NCBI GenBank assembly: GCA_002788805.1
Contig: PFRZ01000038.1
Span: 1 to 35,514, forward strand
DNA from: Candidatus Roizmanbacteria bacterium CG_4_9_14_0_2_um_filter_35_15
Lineage (GTDB): Bacteria; Patescibacteriota; Microgenomatia; UBA1406; GWC2-37-13
Direction of reading: 5' to 3'
DNA length: 35,514 nucleotides
In this document: positions 25,171 to 33,107 of the stretch, in pieces
How positions within the stretch are numbered: the stretch's first letter is position 1
Layout of the letters: the number at the start of each line of letters is the position of its first letter
Program-made: the position numbers and the translations under genes
The notes under the pieces: model-generated
Told to the model about the DNA's origin: nothing
Seen by the model: only the letters and a program-made list of their open reading frames with translations
Database searches by the model: none

Positions 25171-25836
25171 ATGAAAGAAAAAATTACTCCAACTCAACGA
25201 GCATTAAATCTCTGGGCGGTGATTTTAATTGTCTGGGCTTTTTATCGAAGTTATCTAAAAATGCCTTTATGGTTTGACGAATTTATTGCTAAGCCGATTG
25301 TTTTCGTTTTGCCGGTATTTTATTATGTAAAAAAAATCGATAAAAAGAAAATTTTCGACTACTTTCGTTTGAAACTTAGTTTAAGAGAGATATTAAATGA
25401 TTTTTTATATAGTTTAGGAATAGGTCTAGTATTTTTTGTTACTGCTATTTTATCTTCTTATTTCCGATCTGGAAAATTTATTTTTATGGGTAAATTACCG
25501 ACGATTTCGGGTTTTATTTTTATAATTATTACCGCTTTAGCTACTGGCATAACAGAGGAAATACTTTCGCGAGGTTTTATCTTGAGAAAACTTTACGAAG
25601 AATCTAAAAATGTTTTGTCTTCGATTTTTTTTGCCAGTTTACTTTTTTTCTTTCTTCACGTGCCGATTCTTTTTACTAATATAAAAATAACCGGCAATAT
25701 GCTATTGATGTTTATGGCAACCGATATGCTTTTAAGCATGGTTAACGGACTGATATTTTTACAAAAAAGAAGTCTAACGATTCCTATATTTATTCACGCT
25801 TTCTATAATATTATTATCGGTTTGACTTTTATTTAA
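25171..25836 (+). CDS. CPBP-family intramembrane metalloprotease (CAAX protease/Abi-like)
   Basis: The 221-aa membrane protein has about seven hydrophobic segments and the CPBP motifs: EEILSRG (EExxxR, about 129-135), a His in FFFLHVPILF (about 162) and a third in FIHAFYNIIIG (about 209). These residues form the putative intramembrane zinc or general-base site of the Rce1-like fold. Bacterial members process membrane peptides or protect against bacteriocins; the substrate here is unknown. It starts 7 nt after rpoD in the same direction, so it is probably cotranscribed. Its 3' end overlaps the convergent GT39 gene by 8 nt, leaving no room for a terminator. Confidence 0.88.
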   Translation: MKEKITPTQRALNLWAVILIVWAFYRSYLKMPLWFDEFIAKPIVFVLPVFYYVKKIDKKKIFDYFRLKLSLREILNDFLYSLGIGLVFFVTAILSSYFRSGKFIFMGKLPTISGFIFIIITALATGITEEILSRGFILRKLYEESKNVLSSIFFASLLFFFLHVPILFTNIKITGNMLLMFMATDMLLSMVNGLIFLQKRSLTIPIFIHAFYNIIIGLTFI

Positions 25837-27403
25837 CTTCTTTAATTAAGAATATTGTTTCGTTTCCTGATTTAATTTCTTTTAAAGAGGGTTTTTCAAT
25901 CGCGGAAAAATCGTCAGGGAACCCAATAACTACAGAATTTTTTACCTCTTCTTTTGGCAAGTTAAAAACAAATTTATCAAATGACTCTACTTGGCCGAAA
26001 CCATATTCGTCAGGAGGAGTCAACTGGGCGGTTTTTTGATAGAGGGCAGGTGGATATTTTAGATAAAAGAGAAAAAAAATATAAGGTTGACCATTTTTTT
26101 TGGTGACATAAAATTTATCAAAACCATTATAGTTTGTTTTTACATAATCTAACAACTCCTTATAACCACACTGCCAACCACGAATAACAGTTGGTCTTTT
26201 TGGATAATGATTTAAATAAAAATCCCAACTGTAGAAAACAAAAAACAGGTAACAGATAATAAATAACAAAATGACTCCTAGAGATTTTTTCTTTAAGAGA
26301 GAAATTATTCCATAGCTAGTGATCATTAAAATAGGAATGAAGATAAAGATTGATCTAGTAATTGATACTCCATTCCAAGATAGAAAAGCAGATACAGGGG
26401 AAAATAATACCATTGATAGGATTAAAAAACGTTGTTTTTCTTTATTCTTAAAAAGAAAGTATAAACCTATGAAAAGAAATAAATACTCAATTGTTGTCAC
26501 TGGTGAAACACCTGAGAAACCAAAACGATGGTTTTCATCACCGTTTATGACTAAAAACTGAGGAGAGAAATATTTAAGATATTCAAAAATTAAATCTTTT
26601 ATTCCAATGGTCAGTTTATTATAGAATAGGCGATTACCACCCTCTGCTCTTAATTCATTAATCTTCAAAGAAAAGCCAATATTTTTAAAAAAAAGGAGGT
26701 TTTGAAGCCGAGTGGGACTATTGGTTAAATCGCTAATCCCAAATATTAGAATTACTGCCAAAACTCCTAGAATATAAAACAGTTTTATTTTCTTTTTGAT
26801 AATAAGATAGATAAAAATCAGAATAAAGAAACCAGCCCAAAGACGGGAAGAGTGATAACCAAATAAGGTCAATGAAAAATTAAGAATGAAAATTAAAAAA
26901 TTTAAGAGAGTCTGTTTTTTTAAAAATTTTAAGAATAGATAAAAAGATAAAGTTAAGAAAAAAGCGGTCATGTATCCTTCATGAGCTTGGCGGCCGAGAA
27001 GTTGTAAGCCGGGAGAAAAGGTAGCTAAAAAAGCCGCTAGAAGGCTAACTGATTTTTTATTAAACAGTTCTTTTGTTAATAAGTAAACTACGATTGGAAA
27101 AAAGAAAACAAAAGGAAAATTGACCATTCTAATCCCGAATTCATTTAATCCGAATATTTTTATGAAAGGAATGGCGATATAAGTCAAAAGTGGTAATTTG
27201 TAATCACCGAAAGATTCAAATCGCAATGGCAAAAAATTACCATATTGATCTTTTCCAGTTTTTAAAATCGAGTAGGCATCATAACCGTTAGTTGCTTCGT
27301 CGGCATTGAGACATGGGGGAGAAGAGGTTAATTTATATAGGAATAAACTTACTGATAATAAACTGATTAAAAAAACCAGAATAATCGGCCAATATTTTTT
27401 CAT
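25829..27403 (-). CDS. GT39/ArnT-like multi-membrane glycosyltransferase
   Basis: The 524-aa protein has an N-terminal membrane segment, then NADEATNGYDAY with the acid pair D35-E36 in the first outer loop. It carries about ten further membrane segments and a soluble C-terminal domain of about 120 residues. The acidic first-loop motif is the catalytic hallmark of the PMT/ArnT (GT-C) fold, which moves a sugar from a polyprenyl-phosphate donor to an acceptor on the outer side of the membrane. Acceptor and sugar are unknown; surface protein or glycan modification is likely. Its ATG lies 14 nt from the palindromic repeat at 27417-27464. Confidence 0.88.
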   Translation of the reverse strand: MKKYWPIILVFLISLLSVSLFLYKLTSSPPCLNADEATNGYDAYSILKTGKDQYGNFLPLRFESFGDYKLPLLTYIAIPFIKIFGLNEFGIRMVNFPFVFFFPIVVYLLTKELFNKKSVSLLAAFLATFSPGLQLLGRQAHEGYMTAFFLTLSFYLFLKFLKKQTLLNFLIFILNFSLTLFGYHSSRLWAGFFILIFIYLIIKKKIKLFYILGVLAVILIFGISDLTNSPTRLQNLLFFKNIGFSLKINELRAEGGNRLFYNKLTIGIKDLIFEYLKYFSPQFLVINGDENHRFGFSGVSPVTTIEYLFLFIGLYFLFKNKEKQRFLILSMVLFSPVSAFLSWNGVSITRSIFIFIPILMITSYGIISLLKKKSLGVILLFIICYLFFVFYSWDFYLNHYPKRPTVIRGWQCGYKELLDYVKTNYNGFDKFYVTKKNGQPYIFFLFYLKYPPALYQKTAQLTPPDEYGFGQVESFDKFVFNLPKEEVKNSVVIGFPDDFSAIEKPSLKEIKSGNETIFLIKEVK

Positions 27404-27416
27404 AGTTCTTCCCGTA

Positions 27417-27464
27417 ATTTACGCTTCGCTAGATTTCTCACCCGCTAAGCGGGTTCGAAATGAC
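27417..27464. repeat. Half copy of the TTGTCAT palindromic element, providing the 3' end of a glycosyltransferase gene
   Basis: These 48 nt are identical to 18904-18951 and include the ACCCGCT-A-AGCGGGT stem and the GTCAT end. On the minus strand the element enters the GT2 reading frame: the last codons (SHFEPA) and the TAG stop at 27445 come from the repeat. The native end of that gene was probably replaced. Confidence 0.85.
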
Positions 27465-28341
27465 TTAAAATTTCTTTATCGCCTTTCTTAAACAATTTTA
27501 CTATTTTCTTTCTTGAATTTAAAACCTTCGGTAATCTGACTAAAGCATCAAAAAATCCAGGAATCAATACATATCTAGGTAAATTAATTAGATGTTTTAT
27601 TAATAAATCCTTATCGGTTAAATTCTTCCATTGGAAAATCAATTGATTTCTAAAGGCAGTTTTTAAAATCCGTGAATTATCAAAATATTTGCTAATTGTT
27701 GATTCATGGTGATGTTCAACAATAATTAACGGATCAAATAATATTTTGTATCCGGCTTTCCATGATCGATACGACAGATCAATGTCTTCCCAATAAAAAG
27801 GATTGTAAAGTTCGTCAAGCATGCCAAGTTGAAGAAATAGTTTTCGTTTAAAAATCGAGGCGCCGCCTTCAACCCAGAAATTAGGAGTTAGGTGGTAGGA
27901 GTTAGGAGTTATGCGGGAGGAATGGTTGATAAGACCGTTTTTAAAGTAGCCGCGATTGGCACCGACGATTTTTCCATCTCGTTCTTTCTGGGCGAAACCG
28001 ACCGCAAAAAGTTTTCGATCTTTTTTAAAATATTCCAAGGCTTTTAAAAAAGAATTATCTTTTAAAACCACATCAGAGTTCATTAAAAAAACATAATTTT
28101 TTTTTGCTTTTAACACTCCTTTATTGATGTTTCCGGCAAAGCCGAGATTTATTTTGTTATTAATAATATTTGCTTGCGGATAAATCTTTTTTACCGGTTT
28201 GTTAATATTTTCTTGCGGATAGTCATTCATAATAATTACTTGACAACCCTCAAAATATTTTTTGTTAATTTCAAGATATTCATAAAACATCTGATAGTTC
28301 TTATAGACGGGGATAATGATCGCAACAGGACATTTTTTCAT
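27445..28341 (-). CDS. GT2-family glycosyltransferase (rhamnosyltransferase-like)
   Basis: The 298-aa cytoplasmic or membrane-edge enzyme has a GT-A fold. It starts VAIIIPVYKNY, has NLGFAGNINKG, the DxD-type metal site LMNSDVV and the acceptor-side motif FYWEDIDLSYRSWKAGYKI, then IVEHHHEST, as in WbbL-like transferases. It adds a sugar from a nucleotide donor to a growing glycan. Two oddities are present: residues about 141-154 (SRITPNSYHLTPNF) are encoded by a tandem TTAGGAG/TAACTCC repeat, and the C-terminus with its stop comes from the palindromic element. The ATG overlaps the preceding GT4 stop (ATGA). Confidence 0.9.
   Translation of the reverse strand: MKKCPVAIIIPVYKNYQMFYEYLEINKKYFEGCQVIIMNDYPQENINKPVKKIYPQANIINNKINLGFAGNINKGVLKAKKNYVFLMNSDVVLKDNSFLKALEYFKKDRKLFAVGFAQKERDGKIVGANRGYFKNGLINHSSRITPNSYHLTPNFWVEGGASIFKRKLFLQLGMLDELYNPFYWEDIDLSYRSWKAGYKILFDPLIIVEHHHESTISKYFDNSRILKTAFRNQLIFQWKNLTDKDLLIKHLINLPRYVLIPGFFDALVRLPKVLNSRKKIVKLFKKGDKEILSHFEPA
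27881..27920. repeat. Tandem TTAGGAG/TAACTCC repeat inside a GT2 gene
   Basis: The sequence TTAGGAGTTAGGTGGTAGGA continues with two more TTAGGAG-type units. On the coding strand it gives ITPNSYHLTPN-type codons with no stop or frameshift. It resembles spacer word repeats more than the surrounding gene. Confidence 0.7.
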
Positions 28342-29435
28342 AATAATTCAAATACTTTTTCTTTAAAAACTTGGTAACTGAATCTATTTTTAATTATAAT
28401 CCTTCCCTTCTCTTTGACTTTTTTTTGGAGAAGAGGATTTTTTTCAACGGCAATCATTTTTACTATTAATTTTTCTTGATTGTCAAACAAAAACCCTGTT
28501 TCACCTTCAATAACAAAGTCTTTTGGTCCGCCGGAAGAATGGCAAAAAGTCAGGCAACCAGAGGCAATTGCTTCCAAAGGAGCAATGCCAAAGTGTTCGA
28601 CCCCTTCGGGATGTTTGTTTTCGTCAACTCCCAAACCAGTAAAATGCCAAAAATAGTTTGAAAGTTTATAAAGTTCATAAAGTTCATAAAGAGGAATATT
28701 AGTTTTGAAAATAATTGAAGAATCATTTCTAACAACTGACTTTAATTGATTAAAGTATTCTTCGTCCTCTTTTTTTAATCCGCCGGCCAAAATTAATTTA
28801 TAGTCTTTAAAACTAGGGTTTGAAAGTTTTAAGAGTTTAAAAGTTTCAATAATTTTTTCCTGGTTTTTACTGTGAAGATGAGGAAAAAATCGACCAACAG
28901 AAAGAATTATTTTTTCTTTTTTTGATTCTTTATCAATAAAGAATTTATCATCAACATAAGGTGGAATAGCAATGGAGTTGACTCCCCATTTTTTCAGCCA
29001 TTTTTGAGTAAAGGTTGAGTTAGAGATAAATTGCCAGTTCCAAAGTTTTAAGCGGTTTAAAAGATTTAAATTATAAAGTTTCTTATCTGGTACCATGGCA
29101 AAAACAAAGTTTTTTTTAGCCGAAGAAAAAAAATAACTGCCGTCAGTGACGTAAAAGAAATAATCATAAGTGACCTTTAGGTCATCCTGAGCGAGCGAAG
29201 CGAGTCGAAAGATCCTATTACCAATAGACCTATGCTTAAAAATATTAGGTGACCATTTCCACAAATAAACAGAACGAATCGCAAAACGATTTCTGATTTC
29301 ACGGTTTAAGTTTTTATCCCAAAAGATACTTATTTCATAACCCAGTTCGGCTAGAGCATCCATTATCGAAAGAATATGTTTTTCACCTCCACCTAAGGTA
29401 TCAAGGAATGGATTATAGAGACCGATTTTTTTCAT
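28338..29435 (-). CDS. GT4-family glycosyltransferase (GT-B fold)
   Basis: The 365-aa protein has an N-terminal acceptor domain starting KKIGLYNPFLDTLGGGEKH. A donor-binding domain contains LSVGRFFPHLHSKNQ, VEHFGIAPLEA (the E-x7-E-type motif) and SGGPKDFVIEGETGFLF. These fit retaining GT4 enzymes that use nucleotide sugars; similarity to Alg11-like mannosyltransferases is possible. Residues about 74-88 (RIFRLASLAQDDLKV) come from a palindromic repeat. Residues about 248-258 (LYELYELYKLS) come from a CTTTATGAA word repeat. The frame is kept through both. It overlaps the downstream GT2 gene by 4 nt (ATGA) and the upstream GT2 gene by 23 nt. Confidence 0.9.
   Translation of the reverse strand: MKKIGLYNPFLDTLGGGEKHILSIMDALAELGYEISIFWDKNLNREIRNRFAIRSVYLWKWSPNIFKHRSIGNRIFRLASLAQDDLKVTYDYFFYVTDGSYFFSSAKKNFVFAMVPDKKLYNLNLLNRLKLWNWQFISNSTFTQKWLKKWGVNSIAIPPYVDDKFFIDKESKKEKIILSVGRFFPHLHSKNQEKIIETFKLLKLSNPSFKDYKLILAGGLKKEDEEYFNQLKSVVRNDSSIIFKTNIPLYELYELYKLSNYFWHFTGLGVDENKHPEGVEHFGIAPLEAIASGCLTFCHSSGGPKDFVIEGETGFLFDNQEKLIVKMIAVEKNPLLQKKVKEKGRIIIKNRFSYQVFKEKVFELL
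28661..28691. repeat. CTTTATGAA tandem repeat inside the GT4 gene
   Basis: Three 9-nt units (CTTTATGAA, CTTTATGAA, CTTTATAAA on the minus strand) encode LYELYELYK. The word matches the ATAAAGTTTATAAAG spacer repeats of the rpoB operon, suggesting a common origin. A 9-nt unit keeps the frame. Confidence 0.65.
29171..29215. repeat. Palindromic GTCATCCTGAGCGA element inside the GT4 gene
   Basis: The element reads GTCATCCTGAGCGAGCGAAG followed by CGAGTCGAAAGATCC, next to the small palindrome TGACC-TTTA-GGTCA (29171-29184). It belongs to the same family as 29862-29889 and is related to 18835-18953. It is GC-richer than the gene and is read in frame as IFRLASLAQDDLK. Confidence 0.8.
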
Positions 29436-30111
29436 ATAAAAATAAATAGGTAATTGTTTTTGAAAAAGCCTGATAGATCGATTCTATAATTCCTATTGTC
29501 CCGTCTAAAAAACCCAAACCTTTAAACATTCTTCGATAAAGTTCGGCAAAGTACTTTCTGAAGAATATCGGTGTATTAGCAGTTTTTCCGGCTTTATATA
29601 AAAGATCGGATTCAATGTCTTCAAAGACAATCGTTTTCTCAACCATTTTATTAAGATCTCCATGGAAATAGTGTATCAGCGGATTTTTTAAATAACCATA
29701 ATTGCCTTTTATCTGAGGAGTGGAATGGATTCGTTTTGGCCAACCAATAAAATATTTCCTATTGATTAATCTTATTTGATAGTCTGGCCACCAACCGCCA
29801 TGTTTTAACCATTTTACACCGGCAAAGATATTTTTACGGGGGATTTTATAATATCCCACCCTGTCATCCTGAGCGAAGCGAAGGATCTCTTTTATTTCCT
29901 TAGCTAATTCTTCCGTCAATCTCTCGTCGGCATCAAGGATAAGAACCCAATCAGTTTTTACTTGTTTAATCCCAGATTCACGGACTGTCTCGACAAAGGT
30001 CGATGTGGGGAAAACTAGAATAATATTTTGAGTCAATAATTGAGCTGATTTAATGCAATCTTTAATATTTTCATCGTCTTTAGGCGTAAAAATAACAACA
30101 GTGATAGACAT
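29413..30111 (-). CDS. GT2-family glycosyltransferase (WaaE/LgtF-like)
   Basis: The 232-aa enzyme has a GT-A fold with the metal site LILDADERL (DADE at 60-63) followed by IPRKNIF and GGWWPDYQIRL. These are hallmarks of the beta-1,4-glucosyltransferase-like group. It is a paralogue of the gene at 33917-34786, which shares PRKNIIFG and RWWPDYQTRV. Residues about 75-83 (EILRFAQDD) are encoded by a palindromic repeat, and the paralogue lacks that stretch. The start is shortened compared with the paralogue. The ATG lies 8 nt from a TATAAT, so the message may be leaderless. It is the first gene of a three- or four-gene unit. Confidence 0.88.
   Translation of the reverse strand: MSITVVIFTPKDDENIKDCIKSAQLLTQNIILVFPTSTFVETVRESGIKQVKTDWVLILDADERLTEELAKEIKEILRFAQDDRVGYYKIPRKNIFAGVKWLKHGGWWPDYQIRLINRKYFIGWPKRIHSTPQIKGNYGYLKNPLIHYFHGDLNKMVEKTIVFEDIESDLLYKAGKTANTPIFFRKYFAELYRRMFKGLGFLDGTIGIIESIYQAFSKTITYLFLYEKNRSL
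29862..29889. repeat. Palindromic TGTCATCCTGAGCGAAGCGA element inside a GT2 gene
   Basis: This 28-nt copy of a short palindrome (GATCCTTCGCTTCGCTCAGG on the minus strand) is read in frame as EILRFAQDD. Variants of this sequence occur in many bacterial genomes as short intergenic repeats. The paralogous GT2 at 33917-34786 has no equivalent at this place. Confidence 0.85.
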
Positions 30112-30119
30112 TAAGTATA

Positions 30120-30125
30120 ATTATA
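30120..30125 (-). promoter_or_regulatory. -10 box of the leftward GT operon
   Basis: TATAAT on the minus strand ends 8 nt before the ATG at 30111. Start of transcription is predicted at or next to the ATG. No Shine-Dalgarno is seen. Confidence 0.5.
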
Positions 30126-30146
30126 CTATTAAGATCGGACAATTGT

Positions 30147-30152
30147 TATAAT
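30147..30152 (+). promoter_or_regulatory. Extended -10 box of the rightward GT39 gene
   Basis: TGTTATAAT is a perfect extended -10 ending 10 nt before the ATG at 30163. The leader would be about 4 nt. With the box at 30120-30125 it forms a compact divergent pair in a 51-nt gap. Confidence 0.6.
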
Positions 30153-30162
30153 AGTCTAAAGT

Positions 30163-31428
30163 ATGAAGTTAAAAAATCTACACTGGGCTATCTTCTTTTT
30201 AATATTAATTATTGGTCTTTATCTGAGATTCTGGGGTATAGAATCGGCTCAAAGTTTTGGCTGGGATCAAGGTAGAGATTCCTGGTTAGTGAGGGATATC
30301 ATCGTGAAAAAGACTTGGGTTTTGAATGGTCCTAGAACCGGAGTCGGTCATTTTCATCTTGGCCCTTTATGGTATTACTTACTGGTGCCATTTTATTATT
30401 TAACCAACCTCGATCCGACAGGGGCAAATTATCTGAATATACTGATAAATATTCTTAATTTTTTGGCTATTTTTTGGGTGACACTAAAGATATTTAACAA
30501 AAAAGCTGCCTTATTTACAATTTTTATTTACGCCACCAATAAATATCTGATAGAAATAAACCGAACTCCATGGAATGTCTCTCTTGTTTCCGGGATTGCC
30601 GCTTTGATTTTTTACGGAATATATCAAATTATTTTTAAAAAAAACTACTACTGGATTTTCATAGTCAGTTTTTTGACCGGGTTATTTTTTCACGCTCATT
30701 TTTCCGTGATATTTTTACCTTTGATTATTATTCTTTCTTTCATTCTGACAAAAGACAAAAAAAAGACTTTAATTTATTCATTATTAAGTTTTCCATTATT
30801 TTTTATCTGGCTGACACCAAACATAATCTATGACTGGCAAACTAAATACAATAATCTGAACCTATTCAGTAATTTTTTTAAAGACTATCTCATCGATGGT
30901 TTTCATCTCCGTTTTTTTATATATAGGCTTTACGATGCTTTTATCCAGTTTCAGACAATCTTGTCATTACCAAAGGTAAACAGATTTGTTGTCCTTATAG
31001 TCCCGGTTGTATATTTTATTTTCCTTCTCTTTGAAAAAAATAAAAAGCAGAAAGTTTTGGGTTACCTGATATCGCTGTGGTTTCTTGTTCCTGCTTTTGG
31101 CTATTCTTTTTACGGAGGGTCAACTTCGGAATACTATATGTTAATGAATTCGGTTTTAGTAATATATATAGTTTTCTATATTCAAAACAGGTTACTTAGA
31201 TTCCAATTCAAACCTCTACTTTTACTATTAATTGTTTTTTGGTTAGGTTTTACTTATTTTCAAACCAAAGATCTTTGGGTAAAAGATGACACTAATGGCT
31301 TGAAAAAACAAAAGGAAGAAGTCAGACAGAGGATACGTAATAACAATAAAATAAATTTTAATGAGGGAGATATTCAATCTTATTTATGGCAGATTTGGGT
31401 GGAAGACAAAAAAAATAAACTACATTGA
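30163..31428 (+). CDS. GT39-like multi-membrane glycosyltransferase
   Basis: The 421-aa protein has an N-terminal membrane segment (about 8-24) followed by the outer-loop motif SFGWDQGRDSWLVRDI with D35 and D39, the likely catalytic acids of the GT-C fold. GHFHLGPLWYYL and roughly nine further membrane segments come next. It lacks a large C-terminal soluble domain, so it is shorter than the GT39-like proteins at 25829 and 31499. It probably transfers a polyprenyl-phosphate-linked sugar outside the membrane. It is the only plus-strand gene in this locus and is read from its own extended -10 promoter. Its end converges with 31499-33106 across 70 nt that contain no obvious terminator. Confidence 0.82.
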   Translation: MKLKNLHWAIFFLILIIGLYLRFWGIESAQSFGWDQGRDSWLVRDIIVKKTWVLNGPRTGVGHFHLGPLWYYLLVPFYYLTNLDPTGANYLNILINILNFLAIFWVTLKIFNKKAALFTIFIYATNKYLIEINRTPWNVSLVSGIAALIFYGIYQIIFKKNYYWIFIVSFLTGLFFHAHFSVIFLPLIIILSFILTKDKKKTLIYSLLSFPLFFIWLTPNIIYDWQTKYNNLNLFSNFFKDYLIDGFHLRFFIYRLYDAFIQFQTILSLPKVNRFVVLIVPVVYFIFLLFEKNKKQKVLGYLISLWFLVPAFGYSFYGGSTSEYYMLMNSVLVIYIVFYIQNRLLRFQFKPLLLLLIVFWLGFTYFQTKDLWVKDDTNGLKKQKEEVRQRIRNNNKINFNEGDIQSYLWQIWVEDKKNKLH

Positions 31429-31498
31429 CCAAGACTCAACCTGTTCTTTTATAAATATTTTTTTCTTTGTAATTAATGCCATTTTTATCTTCAAAAAA

Positions 31499-33106
31499 TT
31501 ATTCAAGAAGAAGGTATTTTGACGAAAGAGAAGTTTCTGGTAAAAAAAGCGGTTTACTTGTAAACACTTTTTCATTTATTGGACATCTTTCGGAGTGAAT
31601 GATTTGAATAATATTATTTATTTTTTTTTGGGGGCATTCTGCTGAAAAATAAATATTTTCGTAGTTTAATTTGTTTTTAGACAAAATTTTTTTTATTTCC
31701 TCCGGATTTTTATTTTTATAAAAAAGATAAAGTAGTAGGGTTTCTCTTGGGCCGTTAACATAAACAATAATTTTTTTATTTAATCTGGTTTTTATTTCAT
31801 TAATCTTATCCGCAAGTATTTTTTCATTGATGTGCCACTGGTCAGCGGAAGTATACCGAATGGTGGTAGTAAAAGTTGAGAAGAAATGAGCAAAAGATAG
31901 TAAATAAATTAAAACAATAATTGGAAAAGTTATTCTTCTATTTCTAAGTAAATGAAAATAAATATAATAGATTCCACAACTAATAAAAAAAGCATAACCA
32001 AGAATCATTGGATAGCCTCTTAAGGAAATGGTTGCCCCATCAATAGTTATTCCGATAGCAACAGGCGTCAATATTAGTAAAAGAAAAAAGGGAATAGTGA
32101 TCAGCCAGTTTTTTTTGAATAAATTTGTAAAAAAAATTAGACCAAGAATGAGAAAGACAAAATCAAATAAATAGAAAAGACCGTAATAATATGTTCCGTA
32201 TATCGGATGACTATCACCTTTATAAAAAAGTAGATACGGGTTAAAAACCTGCATGTATCTTTCTAAGAACATACTTGATGTCACAGTAAGTTTATTAAAA
32301 AGAAGATAACGGACGATTTTGGGTCCTTTTGACAGTTCTCTTAGAGAATCAACATTTTTTGCTATTAAAGATGGATTAAGTAGAAAGATTTTGTCGGTTA
32401 GTCGAGATTTGAAAAATTTTGAAGAAGGAGTGTTTAAACTTATGAGAAAAAAAATTAGAAAAATTACAGCTGAAATCAAGAAATCCTTTAAGATCTGTTT
32501 AAAAAAAAGTTTTTCTTTTTCATAGATTCTTTTAGACATAAAAGCTATAAAAACCATAAATAAAAAAATCGTTTTTATGCCCATGTAGGAATTAAAAGAC
32601 AAAAAAGAAAAACCCAAGAACAACGAATATTTAATAAAGGGTTTAATGTCGGTTAATAAAACATAAAAACCCATAAGAAACAGGACTAAAGCCGTCGGCG
32701 CGTCGATTGCCGAAAGCGAAGAAAGAAAGGAAAACCAAGGTGAAAAATTTAATACAGTAAATCCTATAAGAGAGAAAACTTTACTTCTAGTAAGTTTAAC
32801 TAAAATCAAGTAAAACAAAACTGGAATTAAAGAATTCATAATGGCATATGGCAGTCTCCCGGAGATAACCGATTTTTCAAAAAAAAGATATACAAAACTA
32901 CCTAAGTAAACAGGAATACTTGAAGTTGCATTAAGTATTCCAGAAGTCAAAAAAAACTTCTGATTATAAATGTCAGAGCCTGTTTTGGCCAAAAGATAAC
33001 TGTTGATAAAATAATCAGCTTCGTCGTGGGTGACTGAAGGATAACCAAAATAGAGAAAGACGAAACGAGTAAGAAAAGAAATTAAGAATAAAATAATTTC
33101 TGTCAT
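31499..33106 (-). CDS. GT39-like multi-membrane glycosyltransferase
   Basis: The 535-aa protein starts with a membrane segment and the motif YPSVTHDEADYFINSYLL, in which D28-E29 are the expected catalytic acids of PMT/ArnT-type GT-C enzymes. About eleven membrane segments and a soluble C-terminal domain of about 130 residues follow (KIIVYVNGPRETLLLYL ...). It is a distant paralogue of 25829-27403 (shared DEA motif). It starts 1 nt after the stop of the GT2 gene at 33108, so it is translated in the same unit. Sugar and acceptor are unknown. Confidence 0.85.
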   Translation of the reverse strand: MTEIILFLISFLTRFVFLYFGYPSVTHDEADYFINSYLLAKTGSDIYNQKFFLTSGILNATSSIPVYLGSFVYLFFEKSVISGRLPYAIMNSLIPVLFYLILVKLTRSKVFSLIGFTVLNFSPWFSFLSSLSAIDAPTALVLFLMGFYVLLTDIKPFIKYSLFLGFSFLSFNSYMGIKTIFLFMVFIAFMSKRIYEKEKLFFKQILKDFLISAVIFLIFFLISLNTPSSKFFKSRLTDKIFLLNPSLIAKNVDSLRELSKGPKIVRYLLFNKLTVTSSMFLERYMQVFNPYLLFYKGDSHPIYGTYYYGLFYLFDFVFLILGLIFFTNLFKKNWLITIPFFLLLILTPVAIGITIDGATISLRGYPMILGYAFFISCGIYYIYFHLLRNRRITFPIIVLIYLLSFAHFFSTFTTTIRYTSADQWHINEKILADKINEIKTRLNKKIIVYVNGPRETLLLYLFYKNKNPEEIKKILSKNKLNYENIYFSAECPQKKINNIIQIIHSERCPINEKVFTSKPLFLPETSLSSKYLLLE

Positions 33107-33107
33107 T

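Noticed and set aside
25829-25836. Terminator between the convergent CPBP and GT39 genes
   Set aside because: The genes overlap by 8 nt and no GC-rich stem with a T-run is seen on either strand.
27306-27491. 61-aa plus-strand ORF across the GT39 start and the repeat
   Set aside because: It is antisense to the GT39 N-terminus and extends only through the repeat; no domain or ribosome site.
27881-27920. Possible CRISPR-like array from regular TTAGGAG units
   Set aside because: The units are 6-9 nt with no spacers between them, and they lie inside an open coding frame; no cas genes are present.
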